Assembly (NCBI RefSeq): GCF_000015045.1
Contig: NC_008609.1
Location: forward strand, 992,001 to 1,056,000
From: Pelobacter propionicus DSM 2379
GTDB lineage: Bacteria; Desulfobacterota; Desulfuromonadia; Geobacterales; Pseudopelobacteraceae
DNA: 64,000 nucleotides
Direction of reading: 5' to 3'
Under the pieces are notes generated by a model. The model was not told the DNA's origin, did no database searches, and saw nothing but the letters and a program-made list of their open reading frames with translations. Positions 55,250-63,662 of the stretch are shown piece by piece (positions within the stretch are counted from its first letter, which is position 1; each line of letters starts with the position of its first letter). The position numbers and the translations under genes were made by a program.

Positions 55250-55438
55250 GAGGCGGGATCACAGGGAGTTGGTCTTTCCGGTGGGCAGAAGAAGCGGAAC
55301 AACGTGACGGTGCCGTTCACCTATCTGGGGTCGGTGGATATGGTGAGTTTCGAGAGTGAACGGCCGATCAAGATGGTCTGGCAGCTCAGGTATGCGATGC
55401 CGGTAGAGATGTTTGAGGATAATCGAAGGGTTGGGTAA
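55250..55438 (+). pseudogene. C-terminal remnant of a DUF3427 helicase-type protein
   Basis: The open frame ends VPFTYLGSVDMVSFESERPI, then KMVWQLRYAMPVEMFED. The pattern 'P-(F/Y)-x-YLG-x-(V/A)-x-x-V-S-x-x-x-ERP-(I/M)-x-x-x-W-x-L-x-x-x-(I/M)-P' is the tail of DUF3427, the C-terminal domain of a group of superfamily 2 helicases found in defence loci. No helicase motifs remain upstream; the frame runs straight back into the riboswitch terminator. It is a stranded gene end, not an independent gene. The 106 bases after it lead to the next gene. Confidence 0.55.
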
Positions 55439-55544
55439 GGTTTTAGTTGACAGGTGACTAAAAGTTATGTCCCGATATTCGATTAAAATTATTTCCGGCA
55501 CATGTGTCGAAGTACCAAAATTACAGATTTTATAAAGGTGCAGT

Positions 55545-58500
55545 ATGAGTATTGATCAGCTCGCACATCAGTTGCATGATGTTTTTGCAGCTTCCAAAAA
55601 AGCGTATGCAGTTCAGGATAACGACGGTTACAAGACGAAATACGCAAGGCTAAGCCCTTACACAATAAGAAGAATGCTTCAAAATAAGCTAAGCATTATG
55701 ACATACCAAATGGTCAATATGAGCGATGTTAAATGGCTTTGCTTAGATTTTGATATGCCAAATCAAGTTATAGGTGAAGGGGCTGAACCTAAAAAAGACC
55801 TTCTTAAAGATTTGCTGCAAGTAGTTAAGGGTGCGTGTGTACAGTTAGATGCTCTGTCTATCTCTTATCTTGTAGAATTTTCAGGCAACCGAGGTTTTCA
55901 TATTTGGATCATCTTGGATAGATATATTTCTAAGGCTTTTGGATATGAAATTAACACAAAGATAATGGAACTTATTGACATTACAGAACCTTTCTCGGTT
56001 GATCTTTTTCCTACAACTGCAAAGATCTCAAAAGAAGGTATTGGAAAAGGAGTAAAGTTGCCTTGTTCATGTCATGTCAAATCAGGCTGTTATTCTTTTC
56101 TTATTAGTAATGTCTACGAAGCTGACACGATAAATATTTATAAAAATGAACTTAATAATACTTTTATTGATTCTCAGATCAGCATTTTAAATGATTTGAA
56201 ACGGCAAAATCCAAAAGAAATAATGAATGCACTTGGTTTGTCTGAACAATTAGTAGATAGGCGGAGTTATGATAAGTTTATAAAAACCTCGAGCATCACA
56301 GTGACCGGTGATGATGAGGTGTCTATTGATAGCGTATTGAACGACTTGTCAGGCTGTTCATTCCTAAAGGCAATATTGAAAAACTACAGACTAGGATTAA
56401 CAGAGAAAGAACGAGTCATAATTGTTGGCCTGTTATCTAAAATTCAGAGTGATAACGACCCCTTCTTCGGGAACAAGTTGCTTGAGGAATTATTCTCGAG
56501 AATGCCAAACTACAGGCCTGAACTGACACGGAAGAAATTAGAGTGCCTCAAGTTGCAGCCAGTAACATGTGAATATCTAAGACATTTTCGATCTGATGAA
56601 AAATGCAGTTGCTTAGATGGTACAAAGAAATCCCCTATAGAGCACATACGTGGTGTGGCAATTGCTGATAACGATCCATTTGCATATGAACCTATGGAAA
56701 CAGAAAAAGTTATTACTGCAGCCTCAAAATACACATATCAAAATGATGAAGTTGCAATGCCCACCGTATTACTCAAGCTAGAAGATATGAAGGGCAATAA
56801 TTTGGAGGCTGTGTGGCATTCGGTACTACATGAGGTAAGACCACTTAAAAAATTTTACACCTTCCGCAGGCAAGAAGAAGACAAAGTCAGAATACTTATT
56901 ACTCTTACTGCCAAAGAAAAGGTTCTAACAAAGTTGGCAATCAAAGCATTACATGCTTTTTATTACCCAGGTTTTTCTGACTGCAGTTATGGCTATAGAT
57001 TCAATTATAGTTTGTCAAATAACAACTTGTTTTATCCGTGGCTGCAACAGTGGAATATATTTACAAAAGAAATAAAAAACATTGTAGACGATGAAAATGC
57101 TGAAAGCATGTATGTAGTAAAACTGGATATAAAAGGTTTTTACTCGAATATTGACAGAGAAATGCTGCGGATCAAGTTGGTAGATGGTCCGACAGACGAA
57201 ATTCGAGTTGCGTTTAAAAGCCTTGGTGAGACTGAAATCGATAAAATTAAGGTGCTTGCATCATGGTTTATAAGCATTTGCGACGCTACCGTAGAGGGGA
57301 AAAAAGGTGTTCCGCAGGGGCCTGCGTTTGCAAGATATTTAGCAGAGCTGTACTTGATGGACTTTGACCGTTTTATAGAACGAATGGTATCAGGATCTCT
57401 AGGGAGGTACTTCAGATATGTCGATGACGTCTTTGTATTTGTCGATACTGAGGCCGAAGCAGCCTCAATATTAGCTTATGCCACTAATTTTCTAAAATCC
57501 TTGGGATTGCATCTCAGTCATGGTAAGTGCTTTGTAGGGACGATAGCTCAATACAAACCGGAGATTAGTAGATATTTTTCAAGGGCTAAGTATGTAGTCG
57601 ATCATGCAAAGCTTCAGACTGATCACTCCGGCAAAATCACGAATGCGATAACTACATTGTTCTCTTTGTTACGTAATGATGGGGATGGTGGACAGATAAA
57701 CGAGTCAAACCTCCCTTTTTTTCTGACTCACCTTTCACAGCATCGCTTGGTGCATGAGCGGTTAGTAAAATTAGAAGAATACGTCTTGCGAATGAATCGT
57801 GGACGAGGCTCGCTGTTTCGCAACTTTTTCAAAAGGTACATTGAGACAACTACGAATAGTCTTCGACATGTAGATGATCTACAAGCGTTGACCGGTGGTC
57901 TAAAACGTGAAGTGTTTATTAGCTCGATTTTATCTAAAATCATCTCTGGTGGTGATGTTAGCGCATACAAGAATGAACTTAGAGGTGTTTTAACAAAGTA
58001 TGCAATGAGCCAGGATTTGACAGTTGTAGAAAAGGAGCTTCTAGGAGTCATAATGTTGCACGATCAGGATATTTGCGATGTCGAGTTTCTTTCCAAGATA
58101 AGCCCCACACTACTTTCTGAAATAATGCAAGTACCTATCGCTAAGAATATACCGCCTGCTGTAGTGCCTTACATAGCAGCAAGAATAGTGGGTCTTGAGG
58201 CTACTGATTTTCTTCGTAGTGCGTATTCTATGGTACGTACTACGAAGTTGGAAAATGTAGTCGCGTATCGGGAGCTAGGTGCTACATTTTTGAAAAAGTT
58301 TATAAACGACATGGGCGCTAATCAACCTACTGATTACAAGTTTGAATTCATACAGTCAGTTGATGACGCTCAAAAATTCCATCATCTGCTTGCTTTTTTT
58401 ACGGTCATTGTTGAAGACGTTGAGGTAACTTTCGAGGCCATTATAAACGTATGGCACGCTTTCATGTACTTTCTTAATAATAGACAACTTGATTATGGAA

Positions 58501-61157
58501 AGAAGCTAGATCAAGATTCTTGGTTGGTCGAGTGGGATAAAATTGAACTTTTACCAGGAAAGGTGACTTCACTCTTAACCCTGAGCCTTACAGATGGATT
58601 TGTTAAGGGGTACAATTGTGAACTAAGGTTATATGAAGCTTTTTACAAAAATATAGTAATTCTCATGGTTGTTAATGAACCATCAAATGGCATAAGTATC
58701 ATGGAGGGTATATCTTCGCCATTAGCCGAAGTGCTTGAAAGGGATAAACGCCTTTACCTAAAATGGATAATTGAAGGTGGCAAGACTGTGCAACCTTACC
58801 CGAATAAAGCTGTATGCATTTCTAATATACTCATCAATGATCGTCTTGTTCTCCGTAAAGGGAATGACTATCTTGTGCGGGTAAGAAGGCTTGATCATGT
58901 GTCAGAATCTCTCTTGTCAGAAACAGGCATGGTGATACATGAAGAGGGCCAATGGGATCCCGGTTATCAAACTTTTACCTTTAACTTTAATGCAAAGAAG
59001 CAAACTATTGAAGAAATACTAAATGGGGCAAATTCTGTTCTTGCCACAGTCAGTGAGCTTATAAAGTTAAAATTTGGCATTGAATCGTCCTGCCAAAGAT
59101 GTTTCGGAAGTGACGCAGAGAGCTATTCAAGTACCGGTCAATTTGACGAGTACATTAGTGACAGTCTAAGTCCACTAGTACCGCTAGCATTATGCGATAA
59201 TCATATATTTGATATTACATATAAAAAGGTAGTGTCAAATTCAATTAATGGATTTTTAGAAATTGTATTTGAGAATATGGTGACTGTGAATAAACCTATG
59301 TATAATCTCAGATATCCATTTAATTTCTCATCAAAAGATATTGTAAAAAAGTTAGTCCCTCCAAAATTAAGAAGTGACAAAAACGCAATGTTGCAATACT
59401 TGAAACAAATGTACATTGATAAAACTATGAGTTATGACGACAATAATCCTTATGAAGTCGAACGAGCCAAAATATCTGGAATTATCAGATATAAAATAGG
59501 ACGTAAAGAAATTATCACTAGTACAGATATCTCAGGAATACTCTATGATTATCATTCGCTATTTGAACATAAAGATGAAAAGCATAAGTTGCTACTTAAA
59601 GTAACTGATATAAAAATATCACCAGACATAACTTCATTTATTGATATTTACAAAACCATTATAGTCTCAATTAATTCATTTTATTCAATGGCTCAAGATA
59701 CAGATACAATACCAAAGTTACCCGATCTTTTATTCAATGATTTAACCAGAATAGTAGTGACAGTAAATGGATTCATCGAAAATGGATTTGATGCTTTACC
59801 GATAGCTTACAATGAAGGGTTTCTCCTCAAAGAAGCACTTCCTTTGGATCTGACTTGGCTGAACCAGTGCGATATTACTGCAGATAAAATCAATGTCACA
59901 TTTGGCATTGATGAAACCATTTCATTCGGGGCGATAACGCTGTCAGCTGATGAAGCAAGTAATTTGGTCATGGTGATGGCGCTCGGTGGCAAATCGATTG
60001 AGTTGTCTAAATTCGAGATTGACACTGTTGAATTGATGATTAGTAACCAGTGCTTTTTGGCCAAACACGAGAATGAGTTACTTGTAATAGTCATGAGTTC
60101 AAGTGTTATGAGAACCTTTGAAGCCATATCGGCGCGGGCCTTAGCACTCAGTAGGACGAATGAATGGGAGTTGGGTCATAGCAGGGAATGTTATTATAAT
60201 ACTTTTGATGTTCAAGATGAATTATACAAATCTCGTTCTTTTAATGATGCTTTAGAAAATCTTATGTCCCACTTACAGTGTAAAGATAAAAGCCTTATGT
60301 TTTCACGAATTGCTGAATGGCTTCGGTTATTTAATCCAGAAGATCAGAAAGTCTTAGTAGAAGTTATCGCTGCACATCGATGCATCTCAGATGAAGACAT
60401 CACAAAGTTCCTTCGTTTTTTGGACGACAACGCGAGTACTCCAGGTGTTGTTATTGGCTCACTTAAGACTTCCGCTGACTTTGGAGGTTTATACCGGTTG
60501 CTTGCTGATGCGGCATATCCGCACGCAAGGAAGCTCCAACTAGATAGTTGGCCATCTCGCTTGATTGATCGAAGTTTATCAATAGAGGAACTGGTTGTAT
60601 TAAATGATGTGTTTATATCAGGAAACCAAGTTATATCTGCCCTAGAAAAATACTACTTCTTAAATCATGACCCGATACTTGCTCAAGATAAAAATTATCA
60701 TATGATTCCCGGTGATAACTCCTTAGCATTTATTGAAGTTGTTAAGAACCTGAAAAGAATCACTTTCTTTGCCGCTGTGTGCACTGAAACAGCACAGAAT
60801 GAGATCAAGCAGTTTGTAGAGAAATGGTATAAACAAGAAGTAGGGGTAATTCCAGAAATCATAGTTGATGCTGCATTGATAATAGATATTAAATCAGTAC
60901 AATTAGATAACAATCCCAATATATTAACTAAGTATCAAGGTAGATTTAGAGAGATGATCACAAAGGAAAAGATGTCTGCTATATTTGAGTTTAACGATGA
61001 CATTCCTCTTAAATTCTATAATGATCACAAAATACCAGACACTAAAAATCTTCTGATAAGAATAAAATCTGTCCCCAAAAGAGTGTTTAAAATTTTTGTA
61101 CTTCAACCTAAAGACAAAAGTGTAAAGCCTCTTTTTAACTGTATATTTGAACCATAG
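55545..61157 (+). CDS. Primase-polymerase / reverse transcriptase fusion protein (defence-type RT)
   Basis: 1,870 residues, AT-rich unlike its GC-rich neighbours. Residues ~60-185 look like an archaeo-eukaryotic primase: catalytic D-x-D in WLCLDFDMP (68, 70), VEFSGNRGFHIWI (110-122), DLFPTTAK and GVKLPCSCHVKSG. Cysteines 334, 342, 354 and 356 may bind metal. The reverse transcriptase spans ~440-690: VKLDIKGFYSNID, KKGVPQGPAFARYLAE and RYFRYVDDVFVF hold the three catalytic aspartates. About 1,190 more residues follow without a domain I can name, except a phosphoribosyltransferase-like loop near 1,682 (VVLNDVFISGNQ). It resembles UG/Abi-type antiphage reverse transcriptases; the subgroup is not settled here. 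Start has AAAGGTG upstream. Confidence 0.85.
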   Translation: MSIDQLAHQLHDVFAASKKAYAVQDNDGYKTKYARLSPYTIRRMLQNKLSIMTYQMVNMSDVKWLCLDFDMPNQVIGEGAEPKKDLLKDLLQVVKGACVQLDALSISYLVEFSGNRGFHIWIILDRYISKAFGYEINTKIMELIDITEPFSVDLFPTTAKISKEGIGKGVKLPCSCHVKSGCYSFLISNVYEADTINIYKNELNNTFIDSQISILNDLKRQNPKEIMNALGLSEQLVDRRSYDKFIKTSSITVTGDDEVSIDSVLNDLSGCSFLKAILKNYRLGLTEKERVIIVGLLSKIQSDNDPFFGNKLLEELFSRMPNYRPELTRKKLECLKLQPVTCEYLRHFRSDEKCSCLDGTKKSPIEHIRGVAIADNDPFAYEPMETEKVITAASKYTYQNDEVAMPTVLLKLEDMKGNNLEAVWHSVLHEVRPLKKFYTFRRQEEDKVRILITLTAKEKVLTKLAIKALHAFYYPGFSDCSYGYRFNYSLSNNNLFYPWLQQWNIFTKEIKNIVDDENAESMYVVKLDIKGFYSNIDREMLRIKLVDGPTDEIRVAFKSLGETEIDKIKVLASWFISICDATVEGKKGVPQGPAFARYLAELYLMDFDRFIERMVSGSLGRYFRYVDDVFVFVDTEAEAASILAYATNFLKSLGLHLSHGKCFVGTIAQYKPEISRYFSRAKYVVDHAKLQTDHSGKITNAITTLFSLLRNDGDGGQINESNLPFFLTHLSQHRLVHERLVKLEEYVLRMNRGRGSLFRNFFKRYIETTTNSLRHVDDLQALTGGLKREVFISSILSKIISGGDVSAYKNELRGVLTKYAMSQDLTVVEKELLGVIMLHDQDICDVEFLSKISPTLLSEIMQVPIAKNIPPAVVPYIAARIVGLEATDFLRSAYSMVRTTKLENVVAYRELGATFLKKFINDMGANQPTDYKFEFIQSVDDAQKFHHLLAFFTVIVEDVEVTFEAIINVWHAFMYFLNNRQLDYGKKLDQDSWLVEWDKIELLPGKVTSLLTLSLTDGFVKGYNCELRLYEAFYKNIVILMVVNEPSNGISIMEGISSPLAEVLERDKRLYLKWIIEGGKTVQPYPNKAVCISNILINDRLVLRKGNDYLVRVRRLDHVSESLLSETGMVIHEEGQWDPGYQTFTFNFNAKKQTIEEILNGANSVLATVSELIKLKFGIESSCQRCFGSDAESYSSTGQFDEYISDSLSPLVPLALCDNHIFDITYKKVVSNSINGFLEIVFENMVTVNKPMYNLRYPFNFSSKDIVKKLVPPKLRSDKNAMLQYLKQMYIDKTMSYDDNNPYEVERAKISGIIRYKIGRKEIITSTDISGILYDYHSLFEHKDEKHKLLLKVTDIKISPDITSFIDIYKTIIVSINSFYSMAQDTDTIPKLPDLLFNDLTRIVVTVNGFIENGFDALPIAYNEGFLLKEALPLDLTWLNQCDITADKINVTFGIDETISFGAITLSADEASNLVMVMALGGKSIELSKFEIDTVELMISNQCFLAKHENELLVIVMSSSVMRTFEAISARALALSRTNEWELGHSRECYYNTFDVQDELYKSRSFNDALENLMSHLQCKDKSLMFSRIAEWLRLFNPEDQKVLVEVIAAHRCISDEDITKFLRFLDDNASTPGVVIGSLKTSADFGGLYRLLADAAYPHARKLQLDSWPSRLIDRSLSIEELVVLNDVFISGNQVISALEKYYFLNHDPILAQDKNYHMIPGDNSLAFIEVVKNLKRITFFAAVCTETAQNEIKQFVEKWYKQEVGVIPEIIVDAALIIDIKSVQLDNNPNILTKYQGRFREMITKEKMSAIFEFNDDIPLKFYNDHKIPDTKNLLIRIKSVPKRVFKIFVLQPKDKSVKPLFNCIFEP

Positions 61158-61223
61158 TGATATTGCTATGCAGTGACAGAGACCCATGAGCACAGTACTT
61201 GATATAGACAAATAATACTTGCC

Positions 61224-62204
61224 ATGACCTCACTTACCATCTCCATCAACCTCTTCTCCTCCCTCTCCCGCGCCCCCGGCGCGGTCTGGACCGAGGCCAC
61301 CAGGCGCAAGGCGCCGCACAAGCCGTTGCTCCTCCTGGCAGTGCTGGACCTGGTGCATCGTGGCGTCATCACCTCGCCGTTCATCGCCGTCACCGCCGAC
61401 CTGGTGGAACTGAACGAGCTGTTCAACCTCTACTGGCGACGGGTCGTGCCGCTGGGCCAGACCAGTAGCATCGCCTTTCCCTTCTCCCGCCTCCACCGCG
61501 AACCGTTCTGGGAACTGGTCCCGCAAAGCGGCAAAACCATCACCCCGGCCGTCATCAACAACACCTCCTCGGTCAGCTACCTGCGCAAATACGCCCTGGG
61601 AGCAAAGCTGGACGACGGGCTGTTCCGGGTCATGCAGAGTGTGGAAGGGCGGGAGGTGCTGCGGGAAGCGTTGCTGCTCTCCTGCTTCTCGGAGGAGTTG
61701 GCGGCGCAGTTGCGGGAGCAGTCGATCATCAACCGCGAGGCATTCGACTACAGCCGGGTTCTGGAGGAACAGGCCCACCTGCCGCTGGTGAAGGAGATCG
61801 TGGAGGAGTACAACTACCGTCTGGTGGCCCGTGACCAGGGCTTCCGTCGCATCGTGGTGACAACCTACGATCACCGCTGCGCCCTGTGCGGGGTGCGCAT
61901 CGTCACCCCCGAAGGGCATACGGCGGTTGACGCCGCCCATATCGTCCCCTGGAGCAAAAGCAGAAACGACGACATCCGCAACGGCATGGCCCTGTGCAAG
62001 CTCTGCCACTGGGCTTTCGATGAAGGAATGTTGGGGGTATCCGACGACTACAACGTAATTACCTCCCGCCAGATCTCCACCAATCCCAACGCCCCAGGTT
62101 TTCTCTCAACCCTCTCCGGCCGCGGCATCATCCCGCCCGGGGACCGGGAACTCTGGCCCTCAAGACAGTACCTCGCCCAGCACCGCCGGGAGTGGCGGCT
62201 GTAG
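61224..62204 (+). CDS. HNH endonuclease, possible modified-DNA restriction enzyme
   Basis: 326 residues, GC-rich. The C-terminal HNH nuclease has CALCGVRI, then VDAAHIVPWSKSRNDDIRNGMALCKLCHWAFD, with two zinc CxxC pairs and the catalytic H. The N-terminal ~150 residues (RKAPHKPLLLLAVLDLVHRGVI, PFSRLHREPFWELV) resemble the sulfur-binding domain of ScoMcrA-type enzymes, which cut phosphorothioated DNA; that match is by eye. The ATG has only a weak ribosome site. It follows the reverse transcriptase gene by 66 bases on the same strand, but base composition differs sharply. Confidence 0.85.
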   Translation: MTSLTISINLFSSLSRAPGAVWTEATRRKAPHKPLLLLAVLDLVHRGVITSPFIAVTADLVELNELFNLYWRRVVPLGQTSSIAFPFSRLHREPFWELVPQSGKTITPAVINNTSSVSYLRKYALGAKLDDGLFRVMQSVEGREVLREALLLSCFSEELAAQLREQSIINREAFDYSRVLEEQAHLPLVKEIVEEYNYRLVARDQGFRRIVVTTYDHRCALCGVRIVTPEGHTAVDAAHIVPWSKSRNDDIRNGMALCKLCHWAFDEGMLGVSDDYNVITSRQISTNPNAPGFLSTLSGRGIIPPGDRELWPSRQYLAQHRREWRL

Positions 62205-62235
62205 GGGGAAATTATCCATCAGAAAAGAGGAAGTT

Positions 62236-63270
62236 ATGCTGATCAAACAGAAGGACGGTCGTCAGGAGGACGTCCGGGAACTCAACCGTCTGCTCACCTT
62301 GAACATTACGGCCAAGCAGCGTTTCGCCATCGAACGGGAACTGAAGTGTCTGGCCTCCGGCGACAGAAATGAGCAGAATTCCGCCTATTACCTGGATTTC
62401 AGCTACAAAGACTCGCAACACTGGGCAGTGATTCACGACCTTCGCATTGAGCACAGGGGTAGGGTGGCGCAGATTGACCACCTGATCATCAACCGTTTTC
62501 TGGATGTGTACGTCCTAGAGTCCAAGAACTACTACTATGGCGTGAAGATTACTGACGAGGGGGAATTTCTCGTCTGGGACGGTAAGGGGTATCAAGCCAT
62601 AGAATCACCGTACGAGCAGAATCAGCGGCATATACTGGCGTTGCAGCAGGCGGTTGCCGATAGAAATCTTGCGCCAAAACGGCTTGGCTTTGCCATACCG
62701 CTCAACTTCCGTAACGTTATACTGGTTGCTCCAACCTCAAAACTCATAAAACCGCCATCGGCCACGTTCGATCTCTCTGCGGTGATCAAGGCGGATGCCT
62801 TCGTTTCCGTGGCAGCAAAAAACGTGGAGAAAAAATCCATCATCGAAGCGCCAAAGATCATTGGGAGCGATACCCTGCGCGAGTTCGCCGAGAAGCTGGC
62901 GCGTCTCCATCGCCCCGGCTCAATCGATTATGCTGCCAAGTTCGGTATTAAAGAGGTAAGCATGGCGCAAGCCGTTACCGTGGCTCCGGTGGTTGCCATG
63001 CCGGAGGCCCCACCCTATGCGCCGGTTCCCGCAATGGTGGAAAAGAAGGCTGCCAAGCCCCTTTGCAAAGCATGCCGGAGCGAGAACCTTGCCATTGTCT
63101 ACGGCAAATTCGGCTACTACTTCAAATGCGGAGAGTGCAGCGGGAATACTCCCATACGAATCGGCTGCGGCAAGGATGGTCACAGCGAGCGGATACGCAA
63201 GGAGGGGAACAACTTCTACCGTGAATGCTCGGAGTGCGGGACCAGTTCTCTCTATCACACGAACCCATAA
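62236..63270 (+). CDS. NERD-domain nuclease-like protein with zinc ribbons
   Basis: 344 residues from ATG 62236 (AAGAGGAAG upstream). Residues ~70-180 are a NERD domain: GRVAQIDHLIINRFLDVYVLESKNYYYG, which keeps the D and E-x-K positions of the restriction-endonuclease-like fold. A linker rich in Pro and Ala (residues 238-275) leads to two C-terminal zinc ribbons: CKACRSENLAIVYGKFGYYFKCGEC and later CGKDG...RECSECG. NERD proteins are thought to act on DNA; the target is unknown. It lies 31 bases after the HNH gene. Confidence 0.85.
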   Translation: MLIKQKDGRQEDVRELNRLLTLNITAKQRFAIERELKCLASGDRNEQNSAYYLDFSYKDSQHWAVIHDLRIEHRGRVAQIDHLIINRFLDVYVLESKNYYYGVKITDEGEFLVWDGKGYQAIESPYEQNQRHILALQQAVADRNLAPKRLGFAIPLNFRNVILVAPTSKLIKPPSATFDLSAVIKADAFVSVAAKNVEKKSIIEAPKIIGSDTLREFAEKLARLHRPGSIDYAAKFGIKEVSMAQAVTVAPVVAMPEAPPYAPVPAMVEKKAAKPLCKACRSENLAIVYGKFGYYFKCGECSGNTPIRIGCGKDGHSERIRKEGNNFYRECSECGTSSLYHTNP

Positions 63271-63282
63271 AGATCGTGATCT

Positions 63283-63660
63283 ATGGCGCCTTGTCCCTTC
63301 TGTAATATTGACCATTCCCGTATCATGATAGCCAACGACCATGCCTTGGCCATTATGGACGGCTTTCCTCTGTCGCCCGGCCATGCTCTTGTCATACCCA
63401 GGCGACATATTGCATCGCTGTTTGAGGCGACTAAGGATGAGCGAGAGGCATTACTTGATCTGTTGGAACAGACAAGAACGGAGCTGATTGGACAGTACAA
63501 CCCCGATGGCTTCAACATCGGTATCAACGATGGCGCATATGCCGGACAGACCGTTATGCACCTGCACATTCACCTGATTCCCCGTTACAAAGGAGATCAA
63601 CAGGACCCACGTGGTGGTGTGCGCTGGATTTTTCCTAACAAGGCGGTGTATTGGAAATAG
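63283..63660 (+). CDS. HIT-family nucleotide hydrolase/transferase
   Basis: 125 residues. The histidine triad is VMHLHIHLIPRY, and CPFCNID near the start with PGHALVIPRRHIASLFE fits the family. The tail GGVRWIFPNKAVYWK is seen in HIT proteins that accompany helicase/nuclease clusters. HIT enzymes hydrolyse adenylylated or nucleotide-lipid substrates; the substrate here is unknown. It starts 12 bases after the NERD gene and ends two bases before the next gene. Confidence 0.92.
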   Translation: MAPCPFCNIDHSRIMIANDHALAIMDGFPLSPGHALVIPRRHIASLFEATKDEREALLDLLEQTRTELIGQYNPDGFNIGINDGAYAGQTVMHLHIHLIPRYKGDQQDPRGGVRWIFPNKAVYWK

Positions 63661-63662
63661 CT

